A model generated the notes under the pieces. It worked only from the letters and a program-made list of their open reading frames with translations, was not told where the DNA came from and did no database searches. A program made the position numbers and the translations under genes. This document shows positions 25,512 through 33,394 of a stretch of 64,000 nucleotides of DNA, piece by piece; position 1 is the first letter of the stretch; every line of letters starts with the position of its first letter. Source of the DNA: Halomonas sp. Lineage in GTDB: Bacteria > Pseudomonadota > Gammaproteobacteria > Pseudomonadales > Halomonadaceae. The stretch is taken from positions 1 to 64,000 of the forward strand of contig NZ_DRFS01000015.1 in assembly GCF_011050415.1 (NCBI RefSeq), given 5' to 3'.

Positions 25512-26189
25512 ATGAAATGGGCATTAAATTCGCGTCAATTTGGTGATGTTTTTAGAATTGTTGGTGCAATGCTGCTAATTGTCGTTATGTTTTTTGTCGG
25601 TGTTGTGCTGCTGAAAGAAGAATACCTAGCTGGTGGGGCGTTCGTAAGCTTTGTGGGTGTGATGTGTGCTGTTGGTTTCGTCATTGCTCAGTGGCCGCGC
25701 CTGTCGGAGCTTAGCATTCTAGGAAGCAGCCTCAAATTGAAAGAGTTAACCACAGAAGCGGAACAGGAGATTGAAAGCTTAAAACGTGGCCGATTGAATC
25801 TGTACCGCACTGCAATGAGCCTTACACTGCGCCACCCTAGTGGTTGGGGAGATCTTTACTCCGATGGACGTGTGCCAGGATTCCTAGCGGTCGTCGATAT
25901 GATTCGTGATGAGAGGCTGCTGCCGGACCTTGCTGATGAGGTCATGAAAAACTGCAACCTTCTTATCAGCTCTCATTTCAATGGGCTCTCCCAGTTCAGT
26001 CACGACGCTACGAACTTCGATTTGAGAGGAGTAACGCCTGATGATCTGCCAACCGTTTTTCGAGCCTGGGCGATGCGGGAAGGCCTTGATTACGTGACCA
26101 TCGAGCCAACCGCCAGAATTGCCAAGGAGGTCGAGAGGCTAGACTGCTTGCTTCAGGTGAGTCAAGAGGCCCAGGCGACGAACCCATGA
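25512..26189 (+). CDS. Hypothetical two-helix membrane protein
   Basis: 225 aa. After a short cytoplasmic N-terminus come two membrane helices (IVGAMLLIVVMFFVGVV and GGAFVSFVGVMCAVGFVIA), then a predicted coiled coil (LKLKELTTEAEQEIESLKR) and a soluble helical domain of about 130 residues. CGGAGA lies a few bases before the ATG. No catalytic motif is evident and no family is recognised. The architecture (membrane hairpin plus cytoplasmic domain) is common in accessory-region defence proteins, but nothing here proves such a role. Confidence 0.6.
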   Translation: MKWALNSRQFGDVFRIVGAMLLIVVMFFVGVVLLKEEYLAGGAFVSFVGVMCAVGFVIAQWPRLSELSILGSSLKLKELTTEAEQEIESLKRGRLNLYRTAMSLTLRHPSGWGDLYSDGRVPGFLAVVDMIRDERLLPDLADEVMKNCNLLISSHFNGLSQFSHDATNFDLRGVTPDDLPTVFRAWAMREGLDYVTIEPTARIAKEVERLDCLLQVSQEAQATNP

Positions 26190-26633
26190 CTAAAGACTGC
26201 TGAAAACTAGCAGCATATTCCACTCCGTCGCGATGCCGGTTCCGATCTATCTTGACCTATCATTCCTGATCAACGTGACCGGTCATTACGTTTCATTGTG
26301 ACGATTTCGCCTTGTTTCCCGTAATCCGTAGTCACTATGGCGATCATCGGTCACGTTCCCTGTATACGCATTCCTGTGGATCATGAGTGATACCACTATA
26401 TTTGATCCGCCTAGAACCGCAAGATTTCGTTTTTTTTATGCAAGATGAAAGAATTCAACTTCTTGGAAGTGTTAGAGGCTTTTTCTGTCATAGGAAAAAA
26501 CTGTAAAAAGGAGCTTTAAGACTGCTTGGCTAGGCGAAATTCTTGTGGCCATCCAAACTCATTGGTTATTGGTGAGAGCATGGTTGCTGCACATATCGAG
26601 ATGCTGATCCTTAACGTTTACCTGAAGTTCGAA
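26190..26633. other. Intergenic stretch with no gene seen
   Basis: AT-rich sequence without a believable frame. Two short opposed motifs, GTGACCGGTCA (26275-26285) and TCGGTCACGTT (26347-26357), remind me of the repeated motifs inside IS21-family ends, but no terminal repeat or transposase follows. I regard it as decayed intergenic DNA. Confidence 0.35.
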
Positions 26634-26711
26634 AATTAACAAGACGCTGTTGGCGGACAGTTTTTCCGTCGCTTCGCGGCTCCAAAATTGCCGCAAAGCT
26701 TCCCGTTAAGA
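26634..26711. repeat. attC-like imperfect palindrome
   Basis: The segment starts AATTAACAAG and ends AGCTTCCCGTTAAGA. Its two halves pair imperfectly: GCTGTTGGCGGACAGTTTTT on the left against a right arm whose complement reads GCTTTGCGGCAATTTT, leaving unpaired single bases. Outer TTAAC/GTTAA boxes, bulged arms and a length near 78 bp are the hallmarks of an integron attC site. The outer boxes each deviate by one base from the RYYYAAC and GTTRRRY consensus. No integrase gene is in the window. Confidence 0.35.
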
Positions 26712-26891
26712 ATTAGGTGCTTAGTGCTTTTGAAAGTTGCGTCAACTATGCTTGGCGAATTTAGGTAGACCTTACTTGAATTAGTGAGCGCCGAATCATG
26801 ATCGTAAAAGCACTACTGTTTCAAATTAGCTGGCTGTAAATCTATCGCTTTAGTCCTAAAGCGAGTGCATAAGCAAGAGCACGAACAAGCT

Positions 26892-27130
26892 ATGAATTTA
26901 CTCTTCCTCGGCACCTCCGCCGGTGTACCCACCAAGCAGAGAAACGTCTCCGGGATCGCTTTGCGGGAGAGCAAAGGGAAGGGCTGGTACCTGATCAATT
27001 GCGGCGAGGGCACCCAGCGTCAGGTCTTGCACACGAAGCTATCTTTTCATTCGCTCAAAGCTATTTTGATTACCCACGTGCATGGCGCGACCACTGTTAT
27101 GGCTTGCCGGGCATACTGGTCAGCTTGCTC
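26892..27130 (+). pseudogene. Truncated, frameshifted copy of RNase Z
   Basis: The 5' part of an RNase Z gene, nearly identical in protein sequence to the first 75 residues of the intact copy at 27914 ([15 protein letters not shown], then [16 protein letters not shown]). A two-base insertion at about 27086-27089 breaks the frame exactly in the metal-binding HVHGDH motif. DNA similarity to the intact copy goes on past it to about 27119-27130 and then stops abruptly. The product could not be active. It marks one edge of a segment carrying the Doc-type toxin pair. Confidence 0.85.
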
Positions 27131-27247
27131 GCCTGTGGAGCCTTTCCGCTATTTTGTAGTGCGCAATAGGTGATGGTGCCGCTTGACTAAGCCATAACGC
27201 TGCGTATGCAGCTAGCAACGCTCGCAGTTTTCATGCAGGCTCTGGTG

Positions 27248-27253
27248 TATAAT
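27248..27253 (+). promoter_or_regulatory. Consensus -10 box ahead of the Doc toxin pair
   Basis: A perfect TATAAT lies 25 bases before the antitoxin ATG at 27279. No good -35 hexamer is seen at the matching distance (CAGTTT at 27225-27230), so the assignment rests on the -10 box and position alone. Confidence 0.4.
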
Positions 27254-27278
27254 TTTATTCAATTGCTCAGAGGCGCTT

Positions 27279-27449
27279 ATGAACACAAAAATAGAAGTGT
27301 ACGGTGTTAAGGCTGTTAAACGCCCTAAAGTTGTGGCCAGCAAGCAACTTGATCTTTCTGGTGAGTCTGGACAGCAGATTGTCAAGTCTGAAACGAAACT
27401 TGTTCTCAGAACGCATAAGCGAACATTTAAAAAGCTAGCTGATATGTAA
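27279..27449 (+). CDS. Small basic protein, probable antitoxin of the Doc-like toxin
   Basis: 56 aa, too short to be noticed in a large-frame scan, with its stop overlapping the toxin start (TAATG). The position, size and coupling are those of a type II antitoxin. It is strongly basic (many Lys/Arg, VKAVKRPKVVASK and RTHKRTFKKLADM) and lacks the Phd N-terminal fold pattern normally paired with Doc. The function is therefore inferred from the operon. It could alternatively be a DNA-binding regulator of the pair. Confidence 0.6.
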   Translation: MNTKIEVYGVKAVKRPKVVASKQLDLSGESGQQIVKSETKLVLRTHKRTFKKLADM

Positions 27450-27853
27450 TGAATCTTATCTTTTTTCCTTTCGAGCGTGTTCTTGAGATCAATGCGTTCA
27501 TCCTTAAGCATGAGCCAGGCATGCAAGGCTCGGCCGATGTAGGTAAGCTCCAAGGTGCCTTGGGCAGAGTAGACAATGCTATCGCATACTCTGGCTTAGA
27601 TGACGTTTTCGAGATTGCGGCAAAATATGTAGCATCCATTGCTCTTTCTCATTCTCTACCAGATGCTAACAAGCGGACTGGTTTAGCGGTTGCCCTTGAA
27701 TATCTATCTCTCAATGATTTCGAACTTATCGCTGATAACGAGCTGTTTGCTGAAGCAGTTAGAGATTTAGTAATCGGTGCAATTGATGAATCAGATTTTG
27801 CTGATCTACTCTACGCCCAATATGCTGCAGAACAAGATAATAAGACATCTTAA
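27449..27853 (+). CDS. Doc (death-on-curing) family toxin, Fic fold
   Basis: 134 aa, the length of phage P1 Doc, which phosphorylates elongation factor Tu and stops translation. The Fic-type catalytic motif is present in its Doc form, HSLPDANKRT at 68-77, with the catalytic histidine H68 and the phosphate-binding ANKR loop. The N-terminal FFPFERVLEINAFIL and GALGRVDNAIAY blocks are also typical. Composition is AT-richer than the flanking genes. It lies between a broken and an intact RNase Z copy, which suggests that it arrived with the duplicated segment. Confidence 0.88.
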   Translation: MNLIFFPFERVLEINAFILKHEPGMQGSADVGKLQGALGRVDNAIAYSGLDDVFEIAAKYVASIALSHSLPDANKRTGLAVALEYLSLNDFELIADNELFAEAVRDLVIGAIDESDFADLLYAQYAAEQDNKTS

Positions 27854-27913
27854 TTGCATTGAATCGTCCGCAATCGGATAGCGTGCATCACTGCTGTCGG
27901 TATGAGCAAAATC

Positions 27914-28891
27914 ATGAACTTACTCTTCCTCGGAACATCCGCCGGTGTACCCACCAAAAGCAGAAATGTCTCCGGGGTCGCTTTGCGAGAGAGTAAGGGC
28001 AAGGACTGGTACCTGATCGATTGTGGTGAGGGCACCCAGCACCAGGTTTTGCACACGAAGCTGTCGTTCCATTCACTGAAAGCCATCTTTATTACCCACG
28101 TACACGGCGACCACTGCTATGGGCTGCCGGGCATACTGGCGAGTGCGGGAATGGGTGGCCGGAAAGCGCCGCTGACCATTGTGGCGCCTGCAGGCATCAA
28201 GGCGTGGTTGGATACCACCTGTGAGGCCACGCAGCTATGTTTACCTTTTGCACTGGAGTTTATCGACTCGGACGAGCTGCCCAGCGTTGAGTTTGAGAGC
28301 ATCACGGTTACCACGTTCAGACTTTCACACCGTGCGCCGTCCTATGCTTATGGGTTTACGGAGACAAAGGTCGACGCCGCTTTGGACGTAGATAAGCTAG
28401 CGCAGAAGGGGATTCCGAGAGGGCCATTGTGGGGTCAGTTGAAGCAAGGGTTTGATGTTGAGTTTGAGGGTGAGCTTTTAAAAAGCCATGACTACCTGAT
28501 CTTCAAACACAAACCGAGAAAAGTGATGGTTGCTGGGGACAATGACCAGCCTGACTTGTTGTTTGATGCCTGCGCGGGCGCCCAGGTGCTGGTGCATGAA
28601 GCCACCTACACCGAGGAGATGGCTCAGAAGGCCGGTGATGTGGGGCATAGCTACGCCAAGCTTGTCGCCGCGTTTGCCGAATCGGTACAGCTACCCAACT
28701 TGGTGCTGACGCACTTTAGCCCCCGTTATCAGCTCCACCCCCTTGCCTCGCCTTCCATTGAGGACATCCGCAAAGAGGCCCAGCGTGTCTATTCAGGTTC
28801 GCTTTACCTGGCGCGGGATTTTGGCGAATACACCCTGGATAAATCGGGCCACTTTTCTGAAGTGGTGGGCGAACAGCTTTCTCTTATATGA
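27914..28891 (+). CDS. rnz: Ribonuclease Z (metallo-beta-lactamase fold)
   Basis: 325 aa from the ATG at 27914, where the family's [14 protein letters not shown] starts; an ATG four codons upstream (27902) is possible. RNase Z/BN cleaves tRNA precursors 3' of the discriminator base and has exonuclease activity in some bacteria. The zinc motif [12 protein letters not shown] is intact, as are GDNDQP, a later HEATYTEEM block and the final LTHFSPRY. It is the working copy; a truncated sister gene lies 1 kb upstream. Neither start has a strong ribosome site. Confidence 0.9.
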   Translation: MNLLFLGTSAGVPTKSRNVSGVALRESKGKDWYLIDCGEGTQHQVLHTKLSFHSLKAIFITHVHGDHCYGLPGILASAGMGGRKAPLTIVAPAGIKAWLDTTCEATQLCLPFALEFIDSDELPSVEFESITVTTFRLSHRAPSYAYGFTETKVDAALDVDKLAQKGIPRGPLWGQLKQGFDVEFEGELLKSHDYLIFKHKPRKVMVAGDNDQPDLLFDACAGAQVLVHEATYTEEMAQKAGDVGHSYAKLVAAFAESVQLPNLVLTHFSPRYQLHPLASPSIEDIRKEAQRVYSGSLYLARDFGEYTLDKSGHFSEVVGEQLSLI

Positions 28892-28939
28892 GCTATATAT
28901 CGACCTAGCACTGCTGCTAGAAAAGCAGTTACTTCAGTA

Positions 28940-29071
28940 TCAAAACGCCTCGCGTTCCTGTTCTTTAGGCTGCTCGCGTTCACTCATAAAGTCTTCAGTG
29001 ACACTTTGACCATCAAACCAGCTGTCCTACGCTTCACTTCGATTACTTTTAAACACCGCTGCTTTTTCCAT
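28940..29071 (-). pseudogene. vapB-type antitoxin remnant
   Basis: Reading leftward from an ATG with a strong AAGGAGG site, the frame gives MEKAAVFKSNRSEA, then a TAG, then in the same frame DSWFDGQSVTEDF and a tail EQPKEQEREAF before the TGA. These are the N-terminal and C-terminal ends of VapB/AbrB-type antitoxins as they occur in proteobacteria. About 30 residues of the middle are missing and a stop sits at the junction. No vapC toxin gene follows, since RNase Z lies there. It is a clear relic. Confidence 0.75.
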
Positions 29072-29170
29072 GGCGGCCTCCTTATCAGTACTGCCGTTAC
29101 TCACTATATACACGTAACATGCTTTCTCTAGTTTGATCGAATTTTGGGATATGTCGAAGGGGTAAACAAA

Positions 29171-29824
29171 ATGCAAAAGGTAAGAATTGACCTAGTATCC
29201 GATGTAGCCTGCCCGTGGTGCGCGATTGGCTATCGGCGCTTGGAGCAAGCGTTAGAGACTCTCGATGGTGAAATCGACGTTGAGCTGGTCTGGCAGCCTT
29301 TTGAGCTGAACCGCGATATGCCGCCCGAGGGCGAACCGATTCTGGAGCATTTATGCCGCAAGTACGGCAAGGACGCGGCCAGCATGGAGCAGTCCCAGCG
29401 CGAGATCATGGCCGCCGCCGAAGAGCTTGGGCTGAATTTCCGGGGTGCCCTGGAGCGCCGGGCGAACAACACCTTCGCTGCTCACCGCGTGCTGGCGTGG
29501 GCCGGAACGCAACACCAAGAGACAGCCCTGCAACTGGCACTATTCGAGGCCTACTTCGGTGAGGCGAAAAACCCCGCCGACCCAGCGGTTCTGCGGGAGA
29601 AGGCTATTGAGGTGGGTCTTGATGGTGATACCGCCGAGGCCATCGCCCGCTCCGATCAGTACACCGATGAAGTACGTGAAGCCGAGCAGCGCTTTATGGA
29701 TGCGGGAGTAAACGCCGTGCCCGCATTTATTCTCGATGGACGCTACCTGATCTCGGGTGCTCAGCCCGCCGACGTGTTGGTCGATGCGCTTCGTCAGGTG
29801 GCCGAAGAAAACGCTAGCCGCTAA
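29171..29824 (+). CDS. DsbA-family oxidoreductase (FrnE-like)
   Basis: 217 aa from the ATG at 29171, preceded by GAAGGGG; a longer reading from 29144 is less likely. Thioredoxin-fold protein with the redox motif CPWC at 14-17 (VACPWCAIG) and the cis-proline region NAVPAFILDGRYLISGAQP near the C-terminus. The helical insertion FRGALERRANNTFAAHRVL is typical of FrnE/2-hydroxychromene-isomerase-like cytoplasmic members. There is no signal peptide, so it is probably cytosolic. The physiological partner is unknown. It appears to be a single-gene unit. Confidence 0.88.
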   Translation: MQKVRIDLVSDVACPWCAIGYRRLEQALETLDGEIDVELVWQPFELNRDMPPEGEPILEHLCRKYGKDAASMEQSQREIMAAAEELGLNFRGALERRANNTFAAHRVLAWAGTQHQETALQLALFEAYFGEAKNPADPAVLREKAIEVGLDGDTAEAIARSDQYTDEVREAEQRFMDAGVNAVPAFILDGRYLISGAQPADVLVDALRQVAEENASR

Positions 29825-29943
29825 TGTCCTATGAGCTCTATCGGGAACGTATTGGTGGTGGAGGTATCGATTTGATCAGCTAGGAATCCGTGCTTTGAAG
29901 TAAATAATGGCTGGACTTGCAGCATCTTCCTTGCGTGGGTTTG

Positions 29944-32541
29944 TTAAGCATAAGTTGTCACACGCAGATATTGCTCGCAGTCCTCATTTGAAAGCGGCTT
30001 CGCGTATAAAAAACCCTGTCCGGCATTACAGCCCAGGGTTTGTAGATGTTTTTCTTGCTCTTGGGTCTCAATTCCCTCCGCCAATACATCCAGCCCCAGG
30101 CTGAGCCCCATTTGGATGATGGCTTTGGCAATCGCTCCACTTTCTTGATCACCCAGCAATCCATGGGTGAATGACTGATCAATTTTTAAGCGATGGAGGG
30201 GAAACTGCTTAAGGTAATTCAAGCTCGAATAGCCTGTCCCGAAATCGTCTATGGCAAGCGTGACGCCGAGTTCACGTAGCGTATTGAGTTTATGCAGGAC
30301 CAGTTCAATGCCATGCATCACCACGCCTTCCGTGACCTCCAGCTCCAGTAAATGGGGCTCTAAACCTGTACGTAAAAGCACGTCGCTTACTTGCTCACAA
30401 AAGTCAGCCTGACGGAATTGATGTGCGGAAATATCGACTGCCATCGACCCTGTGGTTACGCCCTGAGCTACCCAGTCAGCGTGCTGACGGCAGGCTGTTT
30501 CTAGCACCCATTTGCCGACTGAGACAATGAGGCCGCACTCCTCAGCCATAGGAATAAATTGATCAGGTAAAATAAGCCCCCGTGTGGGGTGATGCCAGCG
30601 AATCAACGCCTCCAAACCAATAACACCGCCGGTATTAAGCGCGAGCTGTGGCTGATACATTAAAAACAGCTCATTGCGTTCGACAGCACGATGCAGGTCG
30701 CTCTCAAGCGTCAAGCGGTCCAACGCTCGCATGTTCATCTCAGGTGCGTAGAACTGATATCCGTTACGTCCACGTTCCTTGGCAACATACATGGCCGCAT
30801 CGGCATTACGCATTAAGGTTCGCGTATCCTCACCATGGCGGGGGAAACACGCTACACCAATGCTAATCCCCAGGATAATTTCGGTATCCTCCAGAATGAA
30901 GGGGGAGGCGATGACATTGAGCAGTTTCTCGGCAGTGATTGCAGCATCCTGCTCCTCATTGATCCCAGTGAGGGCTACGATAAACTCATCGCCCCCTTGT
31001 CGGCTCACCGTATCTTCGGCACGCACGCAGCTCGATAGCCGCCGTGCAACCTCCTGCAGAAGCTGATCCCCCAGGCCATGACCGAATACATCATTGACAT
31101 GTTTGAACCGGTCGAGATCTAGAAACAGCAGTGCGACTTGCTGATTATGCCGCTGAGCGTACGCCAACGCGACGTTGAGCCGGTCGGTTAACAGCAACCG
31201 GTTGGGCAAGCCCGTTAGCGGATCATGAAGCGCCATATAACGAAGCTGTTGGTTAGACCGCTGGCGCTCAACCGCAGCACTCAGGATATTGGCAAGGCCT
31301 TGCAGGAAAGCAATATCGTCGGTGGAGAAAGTGCGGGGCGAACTGGCGTAAGCGCCGAGTACACCGACAGGCTTTTCAATGCTGCCCACCAACACATCGA
31401 TACCGCTGACAACAGGGTGGGAAGTGAGCAGTTCGGACGGAGTGAAGCGGACATCCTCGCTGAAGTTATGAATAATGAAAGGTTCGTAGGAGGCCAGGGC
31501 GGGGTACGTTTGTGTTTGCTTTTCGAGGTCCACCACTTGGCGGCCGATCCAGTCGGCTTGCCAGCCTATACCCGCTTTTAGAAACAGAGGTATTTGCGGC
31601 TCGTCTAGCAGCATTACGGCGCTAAACGGTACTTTTAGACCCTTTGCGATCGACGATGCCGCCTCCTTATACACCTCATCAACAGTCGCGGCAGAGAGTG
31701 CAAACCGACCCAGGGCAGCAGCAAGCTGGTGCTGCTGTGCCCTGGCTTGCAGCGATAGTTCGGCTCGCTTTCGTTCAGAAATATCCTGCATGGTGCCAAA
31801 AAGGCTGACCACTTCGCCGCTCGCATCTTGCCTGGGGACAGCGACGATCTGAATATCACAATGTTTGCCGTTCTCCTCCTTTGTCCGAAGGTCAAAGGTT
31901 TGCGTTTGACCGGAGGCAGTTCCCACATCAATCATTTTTTTCAAACGGACAGCGCTCTCTGCGTCGAAGAGCATCGCAATTTCATGCAGCGTGGGGGGTG
32001 GATCATGTCGGCTATCTTTGCCCAATAGGCGATAGACGACCTCCGAACAGCTAGTCTCACCGTTGATGAGATTGTATTCCCAATTCCCAATCTTGCCGAT
32101 GCGCTGGGCCTCGTCTAGCCGCTCCTGAATCCGTTTCAGATCGTCAATATCCGTGCAGGTGCCAAACCATTTAACAATATTGCCGTCGGCATCGCGCATC
32201 GGTACTGCTCTGCCGAGCATCCAATGATAAACCCCGTCCCAACGACGTAGCCGGTATTCAATCTCGTAGGGAGTACCGCTGCTCGTTGCTTGAAGCCATC
32301 GCTCAGCCGCCATGGCGCGATCGTCGGGATGGAAAGGGGGGTTCCAGCCAAAACCTAGGCTCTCTTCAAGCGTCAGCCCAGTGTAATCCAGCCAGGATTG
32401 ATTAAAGTCGACATGCCAGCCATCCGGGCGGGTAACCCATACAATTTGTGGCATGGTTTCGACCAGCGTACGGAATTCCGCCTCGCTTGTGCGCAACGCA
32501 TCCTGAATCCGGCCCAGCTCTGTTTTATGATCGTTAAACAC
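29944..32541 (-). CDS. PAS-PAS-GAF-GGDEF-EAL cyclic-di-GMP protein
   Basis: 865 aa with no membrane segments. Order: PAS (about 20-130, with the PAC end WFGTCTDIDDLK), second PAS (about 145-260), GAF (about 270-420), GGDEF (about 430-595) and EAL (about 610-850). The diguanylate cyclase signature RQGGDEF is intact, and the EAL motif reads LEALIRWHHP with the later DDFGTGYSSL. Both making and breaking of cyclic-di-GMP are therefore possible; one domain may be regulatory in practice. Light, oxygen, redox or small molecules may be sensed through the PAS/GAF part, with no cofactor evident. It stands alone. Confidence 0.92.
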   Translation of the reverse strand: MFNDHKTELGRIQDALRTSEAEFRTLVETMPQIVWVTRPDGWHVDFNQSWLDYTGLTLEESLGFGWNPPFHPDDRAMAAERWLQATSSGTPYEIEYRLRRWDGVYHWMLGRAVPMRDADGNIVKWFGTCTDIDDLKRIQERLDEAQRIGKIGNWEYNLINGETSCSEVVYRLLGKDSRHDPPPTLHEIAMLFDAESAVRLKKMIDVGTASGQTQTFDLRTKEENGKHCDIQIVAVPRQDASGEVVSLFGTMQDISERKRAELSLQARAQQHQLAAALGRFALSAATVDEVYKEAASSIAKGLKVPFSAVMLLDEPQIPLFLKAGIGWQADWIGRQVVDLEKQTQTYPALASYEPFIIHNFSEDVRFTPSELLTSHPVVSGIDVLVGSIEKPVGVLGAYASSPRTFSTDDIAFLQGLANILSAAVERQRSNQQLRYMALHDPLTGLPNRLLLTDRLNVALAYAQRHNQQVALLFLDLDRFKHVNDVFGHGLGDQLLQEVARRLSSCVRAEDTVSRQGGDEFIVALTGINEEQDAAITAEKLLNVIASPFILEDTEIILGISIGVACFPRHGEDTRTLMRNADAAMYVAKERGRNGYQFYAPEMNMRALDRLTLESDLHRAVERNELFLMYQPQLALNTGGVIGLEALIRWHHPTRGLILPDQFIPMAEECGLIVSVGKWVLETACRQHADWVAQGVTTGSMAVDISAHQFRQADFCEQVSDVLLRTGLEPHLLELEVTEGVVMHGIELVLHKLNTLRELGVTLAIDDFGTGYSSLNYLKQFPLHRLKIDQSFTHGLLGDQESGAIAKAIIQMGLSLGLDVLAEGIETQEQEKHLQTLGCNAGQGFLYAKPLSNEDCEQYLRVTTYA

Positions 32542-32724
32542 GCGAATGAAGCACCATTTTTTATTACCTGCAATGCTTAACTTTAATTATTCATTCTGAA
32601 CTGAAATTTAGTGAAAATCATCTAGGCTTATTAGTAAGCACGCTATAAGTAGTAAGTAGCGCTTTAACAATCCAGCGCGCTATGACTGATTTTCGTTCCT
32701 AGATAATTAACATCAGAGCCAGAT

Positions 32725-32901
32725 TCAAAAGCTGGTTCCCATCGCCTGAGCAAATTCAGCTTGAGACACTTGCAGGTTGGCACGTATAGCTCTTACATCA
32801 GCCACTTCGTGGCGGAAGCTGCGGCTAGCCTGAACATTGCCATGTTCGATATCCGCAGCTTCTTGCAGCGATGTTTGAAGTTCGTCAAAATGCTCATTCG
32901 G
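32725..32901 (-). pseudogene. HigA/NadS-type antitoxin remnant
   Basis: Leftward frame without a start codon reads NEHFDELQTSLQEAADI, then ASRSFRHEVADVRAIR and LQVSQAEFAQAMGTSF, and hits TGA. This is the first two-thirds of a NadS/HigA-2-like helix-turn-helix antitoxin, where SQAEFAxxMGxS is the first half of the DNA-binding motif. The second recognition helix (usually TVxxWExGxRxPTG) and the C-terminal tail are gone, and no toxin gene flanks it. The rest of the 32.5-33.1 kb gap holds no gene. Confidence 0.65.
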
Positions 32902-33052
32902 AAGCCTCCCCTTTCAACAGATGGGTCAATGTTTTTAGCTTAGCCTTTTTTCTGTGGGCGTCTAACTTTCTTTTACTTTCTTTAGATAGGCTAGCACCAA
33001 GTAGATAATGTCGGAGGTCGCTATGGTCTGGATATGTCGGAGTGAGGTAGCT

Positions 33053-33076
33053 CGAAATTGGTTTTCTACAATTTCG
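33053..33076 (-). terminator. Stem-loop after ccdB (weak terminator candidate)
   Basis: Perfect 8-bp arms CGAAATTG/CAATTTCG (33053-33060 and 33069-33076) begin directly after the ccdB stop codon. No T-run follows on the minus strand, so it could be a transcript-stabilising hairpin instead. Confidence 0.35.
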
Positions 33077-33394
33077 TTAAATCCCAGTAACGGCGAGAGC
33101 AAGAGCACCGACAATCTGGCTCCTAAAATGTGAAAGGGTACCGACTGGGGTTTTGAGATGTTTCTCTGGTATTGATGAGATCTGCGGTGTCAGTAACAAC
33201 AGCTCCTGGCCGTTGAACGTTATTTCCGGCGTGAGGCCCTGCATGGCTTTGCTACCAAAAGCAGTTCGGTTACCCAATGGGATCACGATGCGGGTTGCTA
33301 GATCGGTGAGTAGGCTATTTTGAATATCCACCAAGTAGGGGTAGTGCGTCGTGCTGGTCTTGCTGGGGTTAGGGTAAACATCGAACTGAGCCAT
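33077..33394 (-). CDS. ccdB: CcdB toxin (DNA gyrase poison)
   Basis: 105 aa from the ATG that overlaps the antitoxin stop (TGATG). CcdB traps gyrase on cleaved DNA. The family pattern is kept from the start (MAQFDVYPNPS) through YPYLVDIQN and TRIVIPL to LTPEITFNGQ. The C-terminal VGTLSHFRSQIVGALALAVTGI retains the Ser, Arg and Gly-Ile end that contact gyrase in F-plasmid CcdB, although the final Trp-Gly is replaced by Thr-Gly. It is transcribed with ccdA. Chromosomal copies are usually addiction or stabilising modules. Confidence 0.9.
   Translation of the reverse strand: MAQFDVYPNPSKTSTTHYPYLVDIQNSLLTDLATRIVIPLGNRTAFGSKAMQGLTPEITFNGQELLLLTPQISSIPEKHLKTPVGTLSHFRSQIVGALALAVTGI

Noticed and set aside
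26275..26357. Opposed GGTCAC motifs resembling IS21-family end repeats
   Set aside because: No transposase, no pair of terminal repeats and no target duplication could be found, so an IS call is not supported.
27165..27245. Second attC-like site between the rnz fragment and the Doc pair
   Set aside because: A small GCTGC/GCAGC hairpin is present but the core boxes are absent.
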